Counted from the first letter of the stretch, positions 7,912 through 17,521 are shown. The stretch: 64,000 bases of DNA from Paenibacillus silviterrae (GCF_030167925.1 NZ_JASKUT010000002.1:992001-1056000), one strand, 5' to 3'. Made by a program: numbers and translations. Notes: generated from the sequence alone by a model not told the origin.

Positions 7912-8835
7912 CTATTCCTCGGTATCCTCTCTAAAGAGCCTCATTTGGATAATGGAAATCGTTAATACGATGGCAAACAACACCAAGGCGGCAGCCGTCG
8001 CATAACCCATTTGCATCTGCTGGAACGCAAGCTTGTAAATATAAAATACGACCGTTTCCGTAGAGCCGTTCGGCCCTCCGTTCGTGAGCACGAATACCAG
8101 TCCGGACAGCTTGATCGCATCGATCGTGGTAATTATAACGACAAAGGCGATCGTCCGCTTCAGCAGCGGAAGCGTGATGCTGACAAACTGCTGGATTTTG
8201 GAAGCCCCGTCGACTCTTGCCGCTTCGTACAGATCCCCCGGAATGTTATTTAAGCCTGCGAGGAAGATAATCATGAAAAATCCCGCAGCCTTCCAAATCC
8301 CAAGACCAATGACGCCGTTCATCGCCGTTTCGGGATTGGATAGAAAGCTCGTAATGGGCAAGCCCACCGTTTTCAATATCGTGTTCAGCAGACCGAACTC
8401 TTTATTGTAGATTAACTTGAATACAGTAGCCGCCACGCCGGTAGAGATGACCACCGGGATAAAATAAGCGGTCCGGAATAATCCCGTCATCCGCGCAGGC
8501 TTCTGTATCAGCAAAGCAAGACCTAAGGAGATGATGGTTTGGATCGGAATCACCACGGCAGCAAAGTAGAAAGAGTTCTTCAAGCTGTTGTGGAATGCTT
8601 TGTCATGCCATAAGGCAATATAATTGTCCAGTCCGATGAAGGACTTCTTGGATGCCACGAGCGAGTAATTCTGAAAGGAGATGATGAACGCTTGAAGCAT
8701 CGGGTAGAAAACAAATACAATCAGCAAAAGCAGCGCAGGCAGAATGAACCAAAGAGCGGTCGTTTGCTCGTGTCGCTGAAATCGCTTGGCTGCTCGCTTT
8801 TCATTTGTCGCCGACAGTAAAGTAGGTATTTCCAT
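7912..8835 (-). CDS. Carbohydrate ABC transporter permease, MalF type
   Basis: This is the second permease of the fructan importer, a CUT1-class sugar permease of 307 residues. It has six predicted helices and the EAA motif YEAARVDGASKIQQFVSITL. A cytoplasmic N-terminal tail of about 25 residues precedes the first helix (ALWFILPALLLLIVFVFY). GGGGAAGGG lies just upstream of the ATG. It follows the secreted GH32 gene and precedes the MalG-like gene. The solute-binding partner is probably the lipoprotein encoded upstream at 14353-15684, which is separated from this gene by the two regulatory genes. Confidence 0.93.
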   Translation of the reverse strand: MEIPTLLSATNEKRAAKRFQRHEQTTALWFILPALLLLIVFVFYPMLQAFIISFQNYSLVASKKSFIGLDNYIALWHDKAFHNSLKNSFYFAAVVIPIQTIISLGLALLIQKPARMTGLFRTAYFIPVVISTGVAATVFKLIYNKEFGLLNTILKTVGLPITSFLSNPETAMNGVIGLGIWKAAGFFMIIFLAGLNNIPGDLYEAARVDGASKIQQFVSITLPLLKRTIAFVVIITTIDAIKLSGLVFVLTNGGPNGSTETVVFYIYKLAFQQMQMGYATAAALVLFAIVLTISIIQMRLFREDTEE

Positions 8836-8856
8836 GACGTAGCCCTTCCCCCAGGA

Positions 8857-10665
8857 TTATTTTTTTTCAAAAACAAACACATTCAAGACGCTGGCCACCG
8901 AGCCGTCTCCCGCAACAGCCTTGATCTCCGCTTCTCCGGCTTTCAGGCCGGTTACGGCAGCGGTCGTTATCCCCGTTCCCTTCACAGCGGCAACCTCAGG
9001 ATGACTGCTTTCCCACTTCAGCTCCTGTGCTGCCGACAGAGGAATCACCGCAGCCTCCACCTGCCCAGTCTGACCGACCTCGACATCCAGAACGGGCATG
9101 CTCAGCACAACGCGGAGCGGAGTTGTTCCGCTCGGGTCCTCATCGCGCCATATGGACTTCATGGGATAATAGCGGAGCTTCTCCAAGGTAACTTTACCCT
9201 CCGAAACGAAGAGCTCCAATCCATTGCTAACGGCATTCGGGAACAGGATAGACGACACCACGGCTTCGCCGTCATTGGCGAATACTTCTAATGTCGATTC
9301 ATCCACGAAGACGCGAAGCTTAAGCTTTCCTTCGTTTGGCTGTACGGGGGCCTGCATGATCTCGGCAAAGCCGCTTTCGAAGGTAGAGAGGCCTGATTTC
9401 GTACGGTCAACCGTAAGCTTCGAGGCGGAGGCATCGTAGCCGACCAGCGTCTCTTGCCCTAATCCTGTCCTAAGCTTGAATCCGAACCTCGAGCCGCTGC
9501 CCGCAGTAAATTCCGCCTCCAGCTCATAAGAGGTTCCCTTCATCCCGGCAAGCGGGTTGCGACCGGGAACCAGCTCCTGCCGGGACAGCTGAACAGCTTT
9601 GCCGCGCAGCTTCGTCAGCTCTTTGACCGGAAGCTGAACGAGCCTAAGGCCGGTCCCCGGAATATCCCGCAGCTTCAGCTCCCGCGGGATGGATAAATTG
9701 CCTTTCCATGCGGCGGTCGGCATCTGGAACGGATATCTCCAATTGGACATCCACCCCGTCCAGATTCTCCGGCCGTCCTTGGCGGGAATATCGGAGAAGG
9801 ATACCGCCGCGTAGAAGTCCTTGCCATAGTCGGTCCATAACGTTTGATTCGGTGGGTTCTCGTTTTTGAACGTCTTCCCGTCGAAGGCGCCGACGAAATA
9901 TTGGGCGGTGGAGCCCTTCGTTACGGTGTTATTTCCAATGGAAACGGCGAGTACCCATTTCTTCTCCTTCTTGCCTTCCACCGGCAGCTCGAACAGGTCG
10001 GGACATTCCCATACCGCCGCATGTGAGCCCTGACCTAGGCCGAATTCGCTTTCCAGCTTCCACTCCTTCAGGTTTGCGGAAGCGTAGAACTGGACCTTCT
10101 GATCCACCGAGACGACCATGACCCAAGAGCGGGTGGGCTCATACCAGATCACTTTAGGGTCCCTGAAATCCTTCAGACCGGGATTCGGAATGACAGGATT
10201 GCCTGCGTATTTCGTCCAGGTCCGTCCCTTATCCGAGCTGTATGCGATGCTCTGCGATTGCTCCCCGTTCTTGAAGTGAGTAAATATCGCAACCAGTCCG
10301 GGCTTTCCCTGAAAAAAACCGCTCGTATCCTTCCAATCCACCACGGCGCTGCCCGACCAGATTTCACCGAGCGAGTCCCGCGCCAGCGCTACGGGCAGAT
10401 GCTCCCAATGCAGGAGATCCTTGCTCACCGCATGCCCCCATTGCCCGCTGTTTTGATAAAACTGGTGATACTCCCCTTCGAAAAACACCATGCCGTTCGG
10501 ATCGCTCATATGGCCTGTCGGAGGCGACAGATGATATTGCGGCCGGAACGGCTCCGTATAATGGTTCGGCTCTTTGCTTCCCGCCGCATCCGTGCAGCCC
10601 GATGCCAATATACTGAAGAGGAGCAGCGTACCCGCCGATGAACGTTTCAATTTGTTACTCCACAT
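8857..10665 (-). CDS. Secreted GH32 fructanase lipoprotein with C-terminal Ig-like domain
   Basis: This is a surface-anchored glycoside hydrolase family 32 enzyme, probably releasing fructose or fructo-oligomers from levan or inulin. A lipoprotein signal ends in LASGC (Cys24). The five-bladed propeller carries the nucleophile motif in the variant form GHMSDPNG (Asp55, where WMNDPNG is usual), FRDPK and WECPDLFEL. A beta-sandwich follows, and then a bacterial Ig-like (Big2) repeat of about 70 residues at the C-terminus (WESSHPEVAAVKGTGI). The frame opens at 10719, but the ATG at 10665 has AAGGAG 7 bases upstream and begins the signal peptide directly, giving 602 residues. It is the first gene after a strong terminator and heads the hydrolase-permease-kinase operon. 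Exo or endo mode cannot be told. Confidence 0.9.
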   Translation of the reverse strand: MWSNKLKRSSAGTLLLFSILASGCTDAAGSKEPNHYTEPFRPQYHLSPPTGHMSDPNGMVFFEGEYHQFYQNSGQWGHAVSKDLLHWEHLPVALARDSLGEIWSGSAVVDWKDTSGFFQGKPGLVAIFTHFKNGEQSQSIAYSSDKGRTWTKYAGNPVIPNPGLKDFRDPKVIWYEPTRSWVMVVSVDQKVQFYASANLKEWKLESEFGLGQGSHAAVWECPDLFELPVEGKKEKKWVLAVSIGNNTVTKGSTAQYFVGAFDGKTFKNENPPNQTLWTDYGKDFYAAVSFSDIPAKDGRRIWTGWMSNWRYPFQMPTAAWKGNLSIPRELKLRDIPGTGLRLVQLPVKELTKLRGKAVQLSRQELVPGRNPLAGMKGTSYELEAEFTAGSGSRFGFKLRTGLGQETLVGYDASASKLTVDRTKSGLSTFESGFAEIMQAPVQPNEGKLKLRVFVDESTLEVFANDGEAVVSSILFPNAVSNGLELFVSEGKVTLEKLRYYPMKSIWRDEDPSGTTPLRVVLSMPVLDVEVGQTGQVEAAVIPLSAAQELKWESSHPEVAAVKGTGITTAAVTGLKAGEAEIKAVAGDGSVASVLNVFVFEKK

Positions 10666-10768
10666 CTTGTGACTCCTTCGCCAATGGTTTCCCTCATTGT
10701 ATCGAAGATTCTCACGCATTCATTTCAATATGATCAGAACTTTTGTTTTAACTTGCTTATGCATGACG

Positions 10769-10803
10769 AAAAAGCCTCACTCCAGGATTTAGGAGTGAGG
10801 CTT
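10769..10803 (-). terminator. Intrinsic terminator after the response regulator
   Basis: A perfect 12-bp stem, AAGCCTCACTCC (10772-10783) with GGAGTGAGGCTT (10792-10803), has an 8-base loop and a short T run on the minus strand. It insulates the regulatory genes from the fructanase operon, which must then have its own promoter in 10666-10768. I could not identify clear boxes there. Confidence 0.85.
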
Positions 10804-10817
10804 ACTTGATGACGATG

Positions 10818-12431
10818 CTATTCCTGTCCGAGAAGCTCCTCCCGGTATTCCTTCGGGCTCATGCCAAAGTACTTTTTGAATGCGGTGCTGAAATAGCTGG
10901 AGCTGGAATAGCCTGCGATCGTGGCAATATCCGTAAGCTTCAACCGCTTTTCCTTCATCAGCTCCACTGCCTTCTCCATACGCAGCTTCAATACGTAATC
11001 GCTGAAGGTGAGCCCGGCATTTTGCTTGAACAAGCCGGACAGATAAGTCTCATTGATATGGAACATTTCAGCTAAGGAAGACAAAGAAAGCTCATAGGAG
11101 AAATTCTCGTCAACGTACCTTCGGACAGCTTCCGCGAGCTGCTGGCCCTGGGAGAACCGGGTTTTCCTGACCTCTTCCATAACCAGCTGTGCCAGCTCCT
11201 CCAGCTGCTGAAACACTTGCTCTTTGGAGTTCGAGTCCCTGACAGCCATTTGGCAATTCCATAAATGCCGTTGAAGGGAAGAGTCGCCGATCTCGAATTT
11301 TTTGGCAATGGTGCTGAACAGCAGGATCATTCGAAACGTAAGGAAGGTGAAGGCAAACATTGGCGTATCCGAGCCGGTGTGAAAGATCGTTTGCAGATGC
11401 TTCTGTAACGCCGTCGTATCCAGTCCTTCGATCGCTATGGTCAGCTTGCGTTCCATATCGGGAGACAAGGAATGCTCCAATCCGGAGAGCGGCTGCTTCC
11501 CCCCGGGAGATTCGACGACCGTTCCTTGACTCCATGCCAGCATGCAGGAAGCATAGGCATCCTTCCACTTAGCTAACCCATTCACGGATTCCCCCATGCC
11601 GATAACCGTTTCGACGCGAAGGTACTGCTTGATATTGCGCCGCAGCACACGGGTCAGCTCGGCAGCCGCCTCCCCTTCATCCTTCCCTTCCTCTCGAACA
11701 ATGAGGAAATACATCATGGAAGGGTAATGATAGTCGTATAGGGGGTAGACCTGCGACCATGGCTCCACCGTTTCCCTGCATACCATCCCGAAGGCGAGGC
11801 CAAGCAGATCCTTGCGTTCGCTCCAATCGTCCAGTCTCCCTTTCGGTATTCTCATTTCGACCACACAGAACCGGACGTGCAGCTCATCCACAGCCAGGGC
11901 GCCCAGCTGCAAGCGATGCAATCTTTCCTTCAAGTCTGATAAGCTGGACCACTCCTCCTTGACAAGCTTCCAGATCAGCTGTTCCTGAAGCGTTCGCCAA
12001 TGCTCGCTGTTTTGGATTGGGTCCAGCCGCTCGGTTTGACTCTTCGTTTGGTCTTCCTTCAGCTCATCGGCCAGCTTGCTGAGCAGTACGGTCAATTCGC
12101 TTCGGACGACCGGCTTCAGCAGGTAATCCTTGACGCCGTATTGAATGGCCGCCTTCATATATTCGAAGTCGGAATAGCCCGACAAGACCACGATTTTAAT
12201 GTCGGGATATTGCTTTTTACATTCCTTGATGAAAGCAATCCCGTCCATTTGCGGCATCCGCACATCGGAAATGATCACATCCGGCAGCGGCTGCTTCTGA
12301 AGAAGCCTCAGCGCCTCCAGTCCGTTCGACGCTTCGCTTTCGATCCGGTAGCCCGCGGCAGCCCAGTCAATCTTCGCTTTGATGCTGTTGCGTACCCCTA
12401 TCTCATCGTCAATCAGCATGATCTTGTACAT
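10818..12431 (-). CDS. Response regulator, CheY-AraC type (YesN family)
   Basis: This is the cytoplasmic DNA-binding partner of the adjoining sensor kinase. The receiver domain covers residues 1-120 (acidic pocket DDE at 8-10, phosphoacceptor Asp56 in ISDVRMPQMDG, Lys in DYLLKPV). A long helical linker follows, and then an AraC-type double helix-turn-helix in the last 100 residues (LSLSSLAEMFHINETYLSGL and ITDIATIAGYSSSSYFSTAF-like second motif). At 537 residues it matches the YesN class. It starts 7 bases after the kinase stop, with AAGGGG 11 bases before the ATG. It very probably activates the fructanase/permease operon and the binding-protein gene, as is common for this class. Confidence 0.93.
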   Translation of the reverse strand: MYKIMLIDDEIGVRNSIKAKIDWAAAGYRIESEASNGLEALRLLQKQPLPDVIISDVRMPQMDGIAFIKECKKQYPDIKIVVLSGYSDFEYMKAAIQYGVKDYLLKPVVRSELTVLLSKLADELKEDQTKSQTERLDPIQNSEHWRTLQEQLIWKLVKEEWSSLSDLKERLHRLQLGALAVDELHVRFCVVEMRIPKGRLDDWSERKDLLGLAFGMVCRETVEPWSQVYPLYDYHYPSMMYFLIVREEGKDEGEAAAELTRVLRRNIKQYLRVETVIGMGESVNGLAKWKDAYASCMLAWSQGTVVESPGGKQPLSGLEHSLSPDMERKLTIAIEGLDTTALQKHLQTIFHTGSDTPMFAFTFLTFRMILLFSTIAKKFEIGDSSLQRHLWNCQMAVRDSNSKEQVFQQLEELAQLVMEEVRKTRFSQGQQLAEAVRRYVDENFSYELSLSSLAEMFHINETYLSGLFKQNAGLTFSDYVLKLRMEKAVELMKEKRLKLTDIATIAGYSSSSYFSTAFKKYFGMSPKEYREELLGQE

Positions 12432-12438
12432 GTGTAAA

Positions 12439-14220
12439 TCAACCCCTTATCAACGGAAGCTGGAGAATGATTTCCGTACCTTGTCCCTCTGCAGAATGAA
12501 GGATGAACTCGAACTCGGGCCCATAGTTCAACCGGCAGCGGGAGAGGACGTTGCGAAGCCCAATGCTGTACCCTTCGTTGTTAAGGATAGCAATGAAATC
12601 ATCCTTGCTTCCTTCCTCCTGCAGAAGGCGAATCTGTTCCTCGGACATGCCGATTCCATTATCGCGCACGGATAAATACAAATGGTCATCTACTATAGAT
12701 GAACGGATGCACACCTCGGCAGGCCCGTCCTTCTCCAGGCTGTATTTCACAGCATTCTCCACCAGCGGCTGCAGGATGAACTTGGTGATCAGCAGCCTTC
12801 TGCTCTCCTGATCCTCCTGTACCTCCATGCGCAACCGTTCCCCATGCCTCAGCTGGAGGATAAATAAATAATCGCGGATGTAGTCCATCTCTTCACCGAC
12901 TTGAACCAAATCGCTGTTCAGATTGAGCGAATACCGCATCATTTTCCCTAACGCTTCCGTTGCATCCATGACGAGCTCTTCCCGCTTTGTTGCGGCCAAA
13001 CCGCTGATGATCTCCAGCGTATTGTTGTAAAAGTGCGGGTTGATCTGCAGCAGCAGCGCTTTATACTCCGCGTTTCTTCTGCGCAGGTTCATTTCATATT
13101 CCGTCTCGATCAAGTATTTCAGGCGCTGCGTCATTTGGTCGAACACGCCGGCCACGTAGCCCACTTCGCTGCCTTTGACGGGCAAATCCTGCATAAGACC
13201 AAGCGCGGTGGCAAACTCCCCGCGTTTCACATGCTTCATAGCGAGAGCCATTCTGCTGAGAGGTCTGGTAATACCGTAGGAAAGCCGGTAGGCTACGGCC
13301 AAGGCAAGCAAAAGCAAAAGCGCGCTGACGAGAACGATCATCTGGCGCGTCTGATGAATCTGGGCATACAGCTCCTCTTGAGGTACGGTGCCGATGAGGG
13401 TCCAATTCTGCCCGGCAAGCTGGCGAAAGAAGATCGAGTAAGTAATTCCCTGATGCTCGATAGGAAAAACACCGCTTGCCTGCCGCGGATAGCGAAGCTT
13501 CGCCTCGACTATGCCGATCCGGAGCAAATCCTGTTTAACGGACAAATCTTGATTCAGGATTCTTTCCCCATTGTTCGTGAGCAGAAACACCTCGCCTGTT
13601 TTCCCAAAGTGGATTTTATCGATCGCATTGCGAAGCAAGGAAGTAGGGTAATTCACTTTGAGAACGCCTACGTTACGCAAGTTCTGCAGATGCACCATAG
13701 GAACAATCAGACTGTTCACGTGGCGAGAGCGCAGCAAATCATCCGCTTGGTCAGGCTCTTTATGTGCCGAAGTCCATCTCCTGCCATCGGATGTATAATC
13801 TTTATACCAAGCGCTATTCAAATAAGTGCGGTCTTGCGTCCAAATGCCGCCCCCTTCCTTAGCAAAGGCAGAGAGTGTAATGCCGTTCGAGTTGTTAATG
13901 GTATACGAGGATAAGTGCTCCCGCATTCTTTGCTTGGACATAATCTGCTCTTGCACAGCTTGCCCCTGTTGGAGAAGCGTGGCCGCCCATTCCTGCGTTA
14001 CTCTGCTGCTCATCGCTTGATTGCCGATATCCTCGACCTGCGTCAGCAGTGTATTCACATGGGAGGCGAACTGTTCAATCGTCTGCAAGGCTGAGGATTC
14101 TACGGAGGCTTGAATCAGCCGGGAAGATTGCTCGCTTAGAAAAAAAGCCATCGCAGCGAAGGGAATAATCATGAGAATGGAGAAAGCCGTCATCAGACGA
14201 CTGCGTAATGAGTAAAACAC
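12439..14220 (-). CDS. Sensor histidine kinase, YesM/LytS-like family
   Basis: This is a membrane sensor kinase for an extracellular cue, probably a fructan breakdown product. A first membrane helix (about 9-30) is followed by an extracellular Cache-like domain, a second helix (about 293-317), HAMP, the His_kinase domain with QINPHFYNNTLE (His396; NPHFLYNTL is the more common form) and a HATPase domain with LVENAVKYSL and DNGIGM. It starts with GTG, supported by GGGAGGG 7 bases upstream. A predicted MFYSLRSRLMTAF N-terminus fits the family. It is coupled to the response regulator and lies downstream of the binding-protein gene. Confidence 0.92.
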   Translation of the reverse strand: MFYSLRSRLMTAFSILMIIPFAAMAFFLSEQSSRLIQASVESSALQTIEQFASHVNTLLTQVEDIGNQAMSSRVTQEWAATLLQQGQAVQEQIMSKQRMREHLSSYTINNSNGITLSAFAKEGGGIWTQDRTYLNSAWYKDYTSDGRRWTSAHKEPDQADDLLRSRHVNSLIVPMVHLQNLRNVGVLKVNYPTSLLRNAIDKIHFGKTGEVFLLTNNGERILNQDLSVKQDLLRIGIVEAKLRYPRQASGVFPIEHQGITYSIFFRQLAGQNWTLIGTVPQEELYAQIHQTRQMIVLVSALLLLLALAVAYRLSYGITRPLSRMALAMKHVKRGEFATALGLMQDLPVKGSEVGYVAGVFDQMTQRLKYLIETEYEMNLRRRNAEYKALLLQINPHFYNNTLEIISGLAATKREELVMDATEALGKMMRYSLNLNSDLVQVGEEMDYIRDYLFILQLRHGERLRMEVQEDQESRRLLITKFILQPLVENAVKYSLEKDGPAEVCIRSSIVDDHLYLSVRDNGIGMSEEQIRLLQEEGSKDDFIAILNNEGYSIGLRNVLSRCRLNYGPEFEFILHSAEGQGTEIILQLPLIRG

Positions 14221-14290
14221 CGGACAGCCCTCCCAGCAATTGCATTAGTAAGCTAAGTCGATATAGAAGAGTTACGTCCATTATAACAGA

Positions 14291-14321
14291 AAGAGGCGTT
14301 CAACAGGTTGAACCGCCTCTT
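14291..14321 (-). terminator. Hairpin between binding-protein and kinase genes
   Basis: AAGAGGCG pairs with CGCCTCTT, continued by TTCAAC/GTTGAA with one bulge. No long T run follows on the minus strand. It is therefore more likely a partial terminator, or a hairpin that protects the abundant binding-protein mRNA, than a full stop. Confidence 0.55.
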
Positions 14322-14352
14322 CTGCATCGTTTGTCAGCCGGAGCTTAATAGC

Positions 14353-15684
14353 TTACTTCTGCATTCCCAAATCCGAGTAGGCCTTGTCGATCTTCTTAAT
14401 GGCTTCGGCGGTGGATGCATCGATATTTCGTTTGCCGATAACCACTTCTTCAAACAGCGTTTTCACGGCCTCCGACATTTGAGGGAAAATCGGCGTGATC
14501 GGACGAGGTCTTCCGTATTTCTGATTTTGCACAACGAAGATGTTCTTCGGATATTGGTTCAACTCCGGAAACTCCTTGGCAGCCGAATAACGCGAAGGAA
14601 TGTCCTTGGTCATGGTGCTGTACGCGATTTGTCCTTCCTTGCTGGTGACATAATTGACAAATTTCCAAGCCTCATCCGGGTTTTGGCTTTTGGCTGAAAT
14701 GCCGAGCGCCCAGCTTCCGTTGGCTACCGCTTGCTTCGTTCCTTTTGGCAACGGCGCAATGTCGTAATCCTGACCCAGCTTGAAGTTCGGGAACTTATCG
14801 GCGAGGTAAGCGAGCGACCAGGAACCGTCCACGGTCATGCCCAGCTTCCCGTTCGGGAACGGATCCGGCGGATATTCCAATGCGGAAACACCGTGCTTGT
14901 TGTACATGTCTGCATAAAATTGCAGTGCTTGCTTCGTCTCTTTCGAATCGAGAAAGCCTTTAGACGTTTTGCCTTCCGAATCCATGATCTCCCCGCCGAA
15001 TTGCCATAAGATCGGATATTTGAAATACGCCGTAGCTCCCGCGTTGTTAAAGCCCTGCGCCGGATCGATTCCGAATATCCCTGCCGCCGGATCGTTAATT
15101 TTCTTCGCTGCCTCCAGTACCTGCTCCCAAGTCCAAGGCTCATCCGGATTTTTGGAAGGAAGCGGGATGCCCTTGGCTTCGAACATCTTTTTATTATAGA
15201 ACAGCGCAATTGACGATTCCGTCAGAGGTGCCATGTAGATGTCGTTTTTGTACGTATAGGTGGCCAGCGTCGACTTGGGGATATCGTCCATGTTGCCGTC
15301 CGCTTTGAAATAAGCCGTTAGCGGCTTGAGCGCCCCCGCATGCGCATAGGAGCCTAATGTCGGAGCGTCGAGCGCCATAATGTCCGGCGGGCTGCCTGAA
15401 GCGATGGAAACCCTGAGCTTGGTGTCGTAATCCGAATATGGAATCGGAGTCATTTCGACCTTAATGTTGGGATTCTTCTCCATAAAAGAAGCGACAAGCT
15501 TGTCATAAGCTGCGTTTTCCGTGTCATTCCCGGAGTTTCTCCAGAATGTGAGCGTTACCTGCTTTTCCTTGCCCGCGGTTACGTTGCCGCCTGTAGTGCT
15601 CTGGTTGCCGCCTTGGTCCGAGCAGCCTGCTAGCAAGCTAACCGCCAGAATGGAGGCACAAACGATTTTCAATTGTTTCTTCAA
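14353..15684 (-). CDS. Solute-binding lipoprotein of the fructan ABC importer
   Basis: This is an extracellular sugar-binding protein of family 1 (MalE-like, 443 residues), tethered to the membrane. The signal peptide ends in the lipobox LLAGC (Cys21). The body shows the class features LTFWRNSGND, DIMALDAPTLGSYA, ALFYNKKMF and PDEPWTWEQVLEAAKKI. The start is TTG with GAGGGG 7 bases upstream. No nearer ATG would keep the signal peptide. It precedes the sensor kinase/response regulator pair and belongs functionally with the permeases at 7.0-8.8 kb. The assignment to fructan is by neighbourhood only. Confidence 0.9.
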   Translation of the reverse strand: MKKQLKIVCASILAVSLLAGCSDQGGNQSTTGGNVTAGKEKQVTLTFWRNSGNDTENAAYDKLVASFMEKNPNIKVEMTPIPYSDYDTKLRVSIASGSPPDIMALDAPTLGSYAHAGALKPLTAYFKADGNMDDIPKSTLATYTYKNDIYMAPLTESSIALFYNKKMFEAKGIPLPSKNPDEPWTWEQVLEAAKKINDPAAGIFGIDPAQGFNNAGATAYFKYPILWQFGGEIMDSEGKTSKGFLDSKETKQALQFYADMYNKHGVSALEYPPDPFPNGKLGMTVDGSWSLAYLADKFPNFKLGQDYDIAPLPKGTKQAVANGSWALGISAKSQNPDEAWKFVNYVTSKEGQIAYSTMTKDIPSRYSAAKEFPELNQYPKNIFVVQNQKYGRPRPITPIFPQMSEAVKTLFEEVVIGKRNIDASTAEAIKKIDKAYSDLGMQK

Positions 15685-15818
15685 TTCCTTTCCCCTCTTT
15701 TCTGTGATGGTGAACTTCTTAACTGAATCTTAGCAAAAGGAAAGGCGGAATAAATTCATTATTCTCTGTTCCTTACTTTCAATTTGATTGTAGTGTCACC
15801 GCCCATTTGAACAAGGAA

Positions 15819-15853
15819 ATCCGCCGGGACAGGCGGAACCTTTCCCGGCGGAT
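15819..15853 (-). terminator. Terminator after the 15.8-17.4 kb binding-protein gene
   Basis: An 11-bp perfect stem, ATCCGCCGGGA (15819-15829) with TCCCGGCGGAT (15843-15853), lies 12 bases after the stop. On the minus strand it is followed by TTCCTTG, only a short T tract. It separates this transport block from the fructan locus. Confidence 0.65.
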
Positions 15854-15864
15854 ACCATTTGGCC

Positions 15865-17370
15865 TTATTTGCCTTTGTTTTTCAAGAATTCGTCAATTTG
15901 TCTTTGATATTCAGCCATGTATTTGTCGAGTCCGGCCTTTTGGCGCTTCTCCACGAATTGGGGCAAATATTTGGCCGGGTCCACGGTTCCGGTATCCAGC
16001 ACCTTCTTGAACTCGCTCTCCACCGCCTTCAGGTTGGCCTCTTCGGCCTTAACTGCTTCTACGTTAAATTTGAAGCCGTAAAGGATATCTTTTTTACCGA
16101 TTTCGTTGGCCTTCTTCGTTCTTTCCCAAGTATCGTCAGGCTGTCCCTCCGTCAGGTAACCGATGGTGACGTTGCCCATAACCCAGTTCATACCCGGGTT
16201 GTAACCAGCTGTGGTGTTCACCTTGATGGTGTTGCCTCCGATCTTGGTGTAATGCTTGTTCTCGATGCCGAAGGCAAGCATGTTGTAGAGCGCCGGGTCG
16301 GTGTTAATCAACTCGGCAAGCATAACGGCGCGCTCCGGATGTTTGGAGGTGCGGCTGACAGCAGTGATGCTGGCGGTAACGCCCGTAAATTGCGGCTCCA
16401 CCAACGGCACAAAGACTACGTCATTGCCGCCGTTGCCTGCTTTGGCTGCCGCCTCGCCGCCCGGCTTCTGGGTGTAGTCGAAAGTCGCCGCGTATATGCC
16501 TTTCTTCTCTACGTCCGCTTTATTCTTCAAAGTTGCCGCATCTTCGTTGATATACTTTTTCTTATACCATTCATGGGCCATGGCAACATGCTTTTGATAT
16601 TCCGGCAGGGTGATTTGATCCAGAACCGTCACTTTGCCGTCCACTGTCTTATGAGTCATTTTGTTGTAGCTATTTATTCCGTATACCCGCGATTCGAAAA
16701 AATCACCGTTGATCCCAAACGGAATAATGCCCGGCTCATTCTGCTTGATCTGCTCGAAGAACGGCTCCATATCCCGATAGGTCTTGATCTTGCTGGGGTC
16801 CAGCTTATATTTATCGGCAAAACGCTTCTGCACCACAAAGCCGGCGGATTTCGCCGCGATCTGGTAGTTCGGGATGCCGTAAATTTTGCCGTTTACCTTC
16901 ATGTCGTCCCAAGCGGCGGCAGGCAGGCTCACCTTGAGCTTCTGTCCATACTTATCAAGGAGCCCATCCAGCTCCAGGAAGGCGCCTTTCTGGGTATTGG
17001 AGTTAAAGTCGAACCGCCAGTCGGAGGTCCATACCAGGTCGAAGTTCTCTCCGGATGCGATAGACGTGTTCATCTTTTGCTCATAATCGGCACCGGCGAT
17101 GGGCTTCAGCTTCACTGTCGCGTTCAGCTTCGATTTGATGTACTTGTTGACTTCCGTTTCCACGGAGGCCAGATCCGCCTGCTGGCTGCTGTCGAGGTAA
17201 TACCATGTCAGCTCCACAGGAGGAAGAGAGCTCTCAGTCGGATTAGCGCTTGGCGCTGAAGAACCGTCCGGAGACTTGTTGTTGTTAGAGCTGCTGCATG
17301 CCGTTAATGCCAAGGATGCCGCCAGCAGGATGGACATGCCGGACAGGGATACTTTGTTGGCCACTTTCAT
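15865..17370 (-). CDS. Extracellular solute-binding lipoprotein (LipO-like)
   Basis: This is a large sugar- or oligosaccharide-binding lipoprotein of 501 residues. The signal peptide ends LALTAC with Cys25, followed by a Ser/Asn/Pro-rich tether. The body has ASGENFDLVWTSDWRFDFN and the long C-terminal helical part of LipO/DUF3502-type proteins (KANEIGKKDILYGFKFN). GGGGAGG precedes the ATG by 8 bases. It is the third gene after lplB- and lplC-like permease genes and completes that importer. The nearby YesS-like regulator and GH35 enzyme suggest plant cell-wall oligosaccharides such as pectic galactan or rhamnogalacturonan fragments, but this is inference. Confidence 0.9.
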   Translation of the reverse strand: MKVANKVSLSGMSILLAASLALTACSSSNNNKSPDGSSAPSANPTESSLPPVELTWYYLDSSQQADLASVETEVNKYIKSKLNATVKLKPIAGADYEQKMNTSIASGENFDLVWTSDWRFDFNSNTQKGAFLELDGLLDKYGQKLKVSLPAAAWDDMKVNGKIYGIPNYQIAAKSAGFVVQKRFADKYKLDPSKIKTYRDMEPFFEQIKQNEPGIIPFGINGDFFESRVYGINSYNKMTHKTVDGKVTVLDQITLPEYQKHVAMAHEWYKKKYINEDAATLKNKADVEKKGIYAATFDYTQKPGGEAAAKAGNGGNDVVFVPLVEPQFTGVTASITAVSRTSKHPERAVMLAELINTDPALYNMLAFGIENKHYTKIGGNTIKVNTTAGYNPGMNWVMGNVTIGYLTEGQPDDTWERTKKANEIGKKDILYGFKFNVEAVKAEEANLKAVESEFKKVLDTGTVDPAKYLPQFVEKRQKAGLDKYMAEYQRQIDEFLKNKGK

Positions 17371-17521
17371 TTGAATATCCTCCCCTACTAATAATGAGTA
17401 TACTAGAAACCTAAGTATGCCGTCTTGCCTTGTTTTGTCTTACCACGACTTTGCATCGTTCATGACAGGTGCTTGCCGGTATTCTCCCCCTTCACCGTTT
17501 TTCCCCTTTATTGCCTAATTG

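Noticed and set aside
15859..17259. 466-residue plus-strand frame
   Set aside because: It lies antisense to the clear binding-lipoprotein gene on the minus strand; long antisense frames are expected from its codon use.
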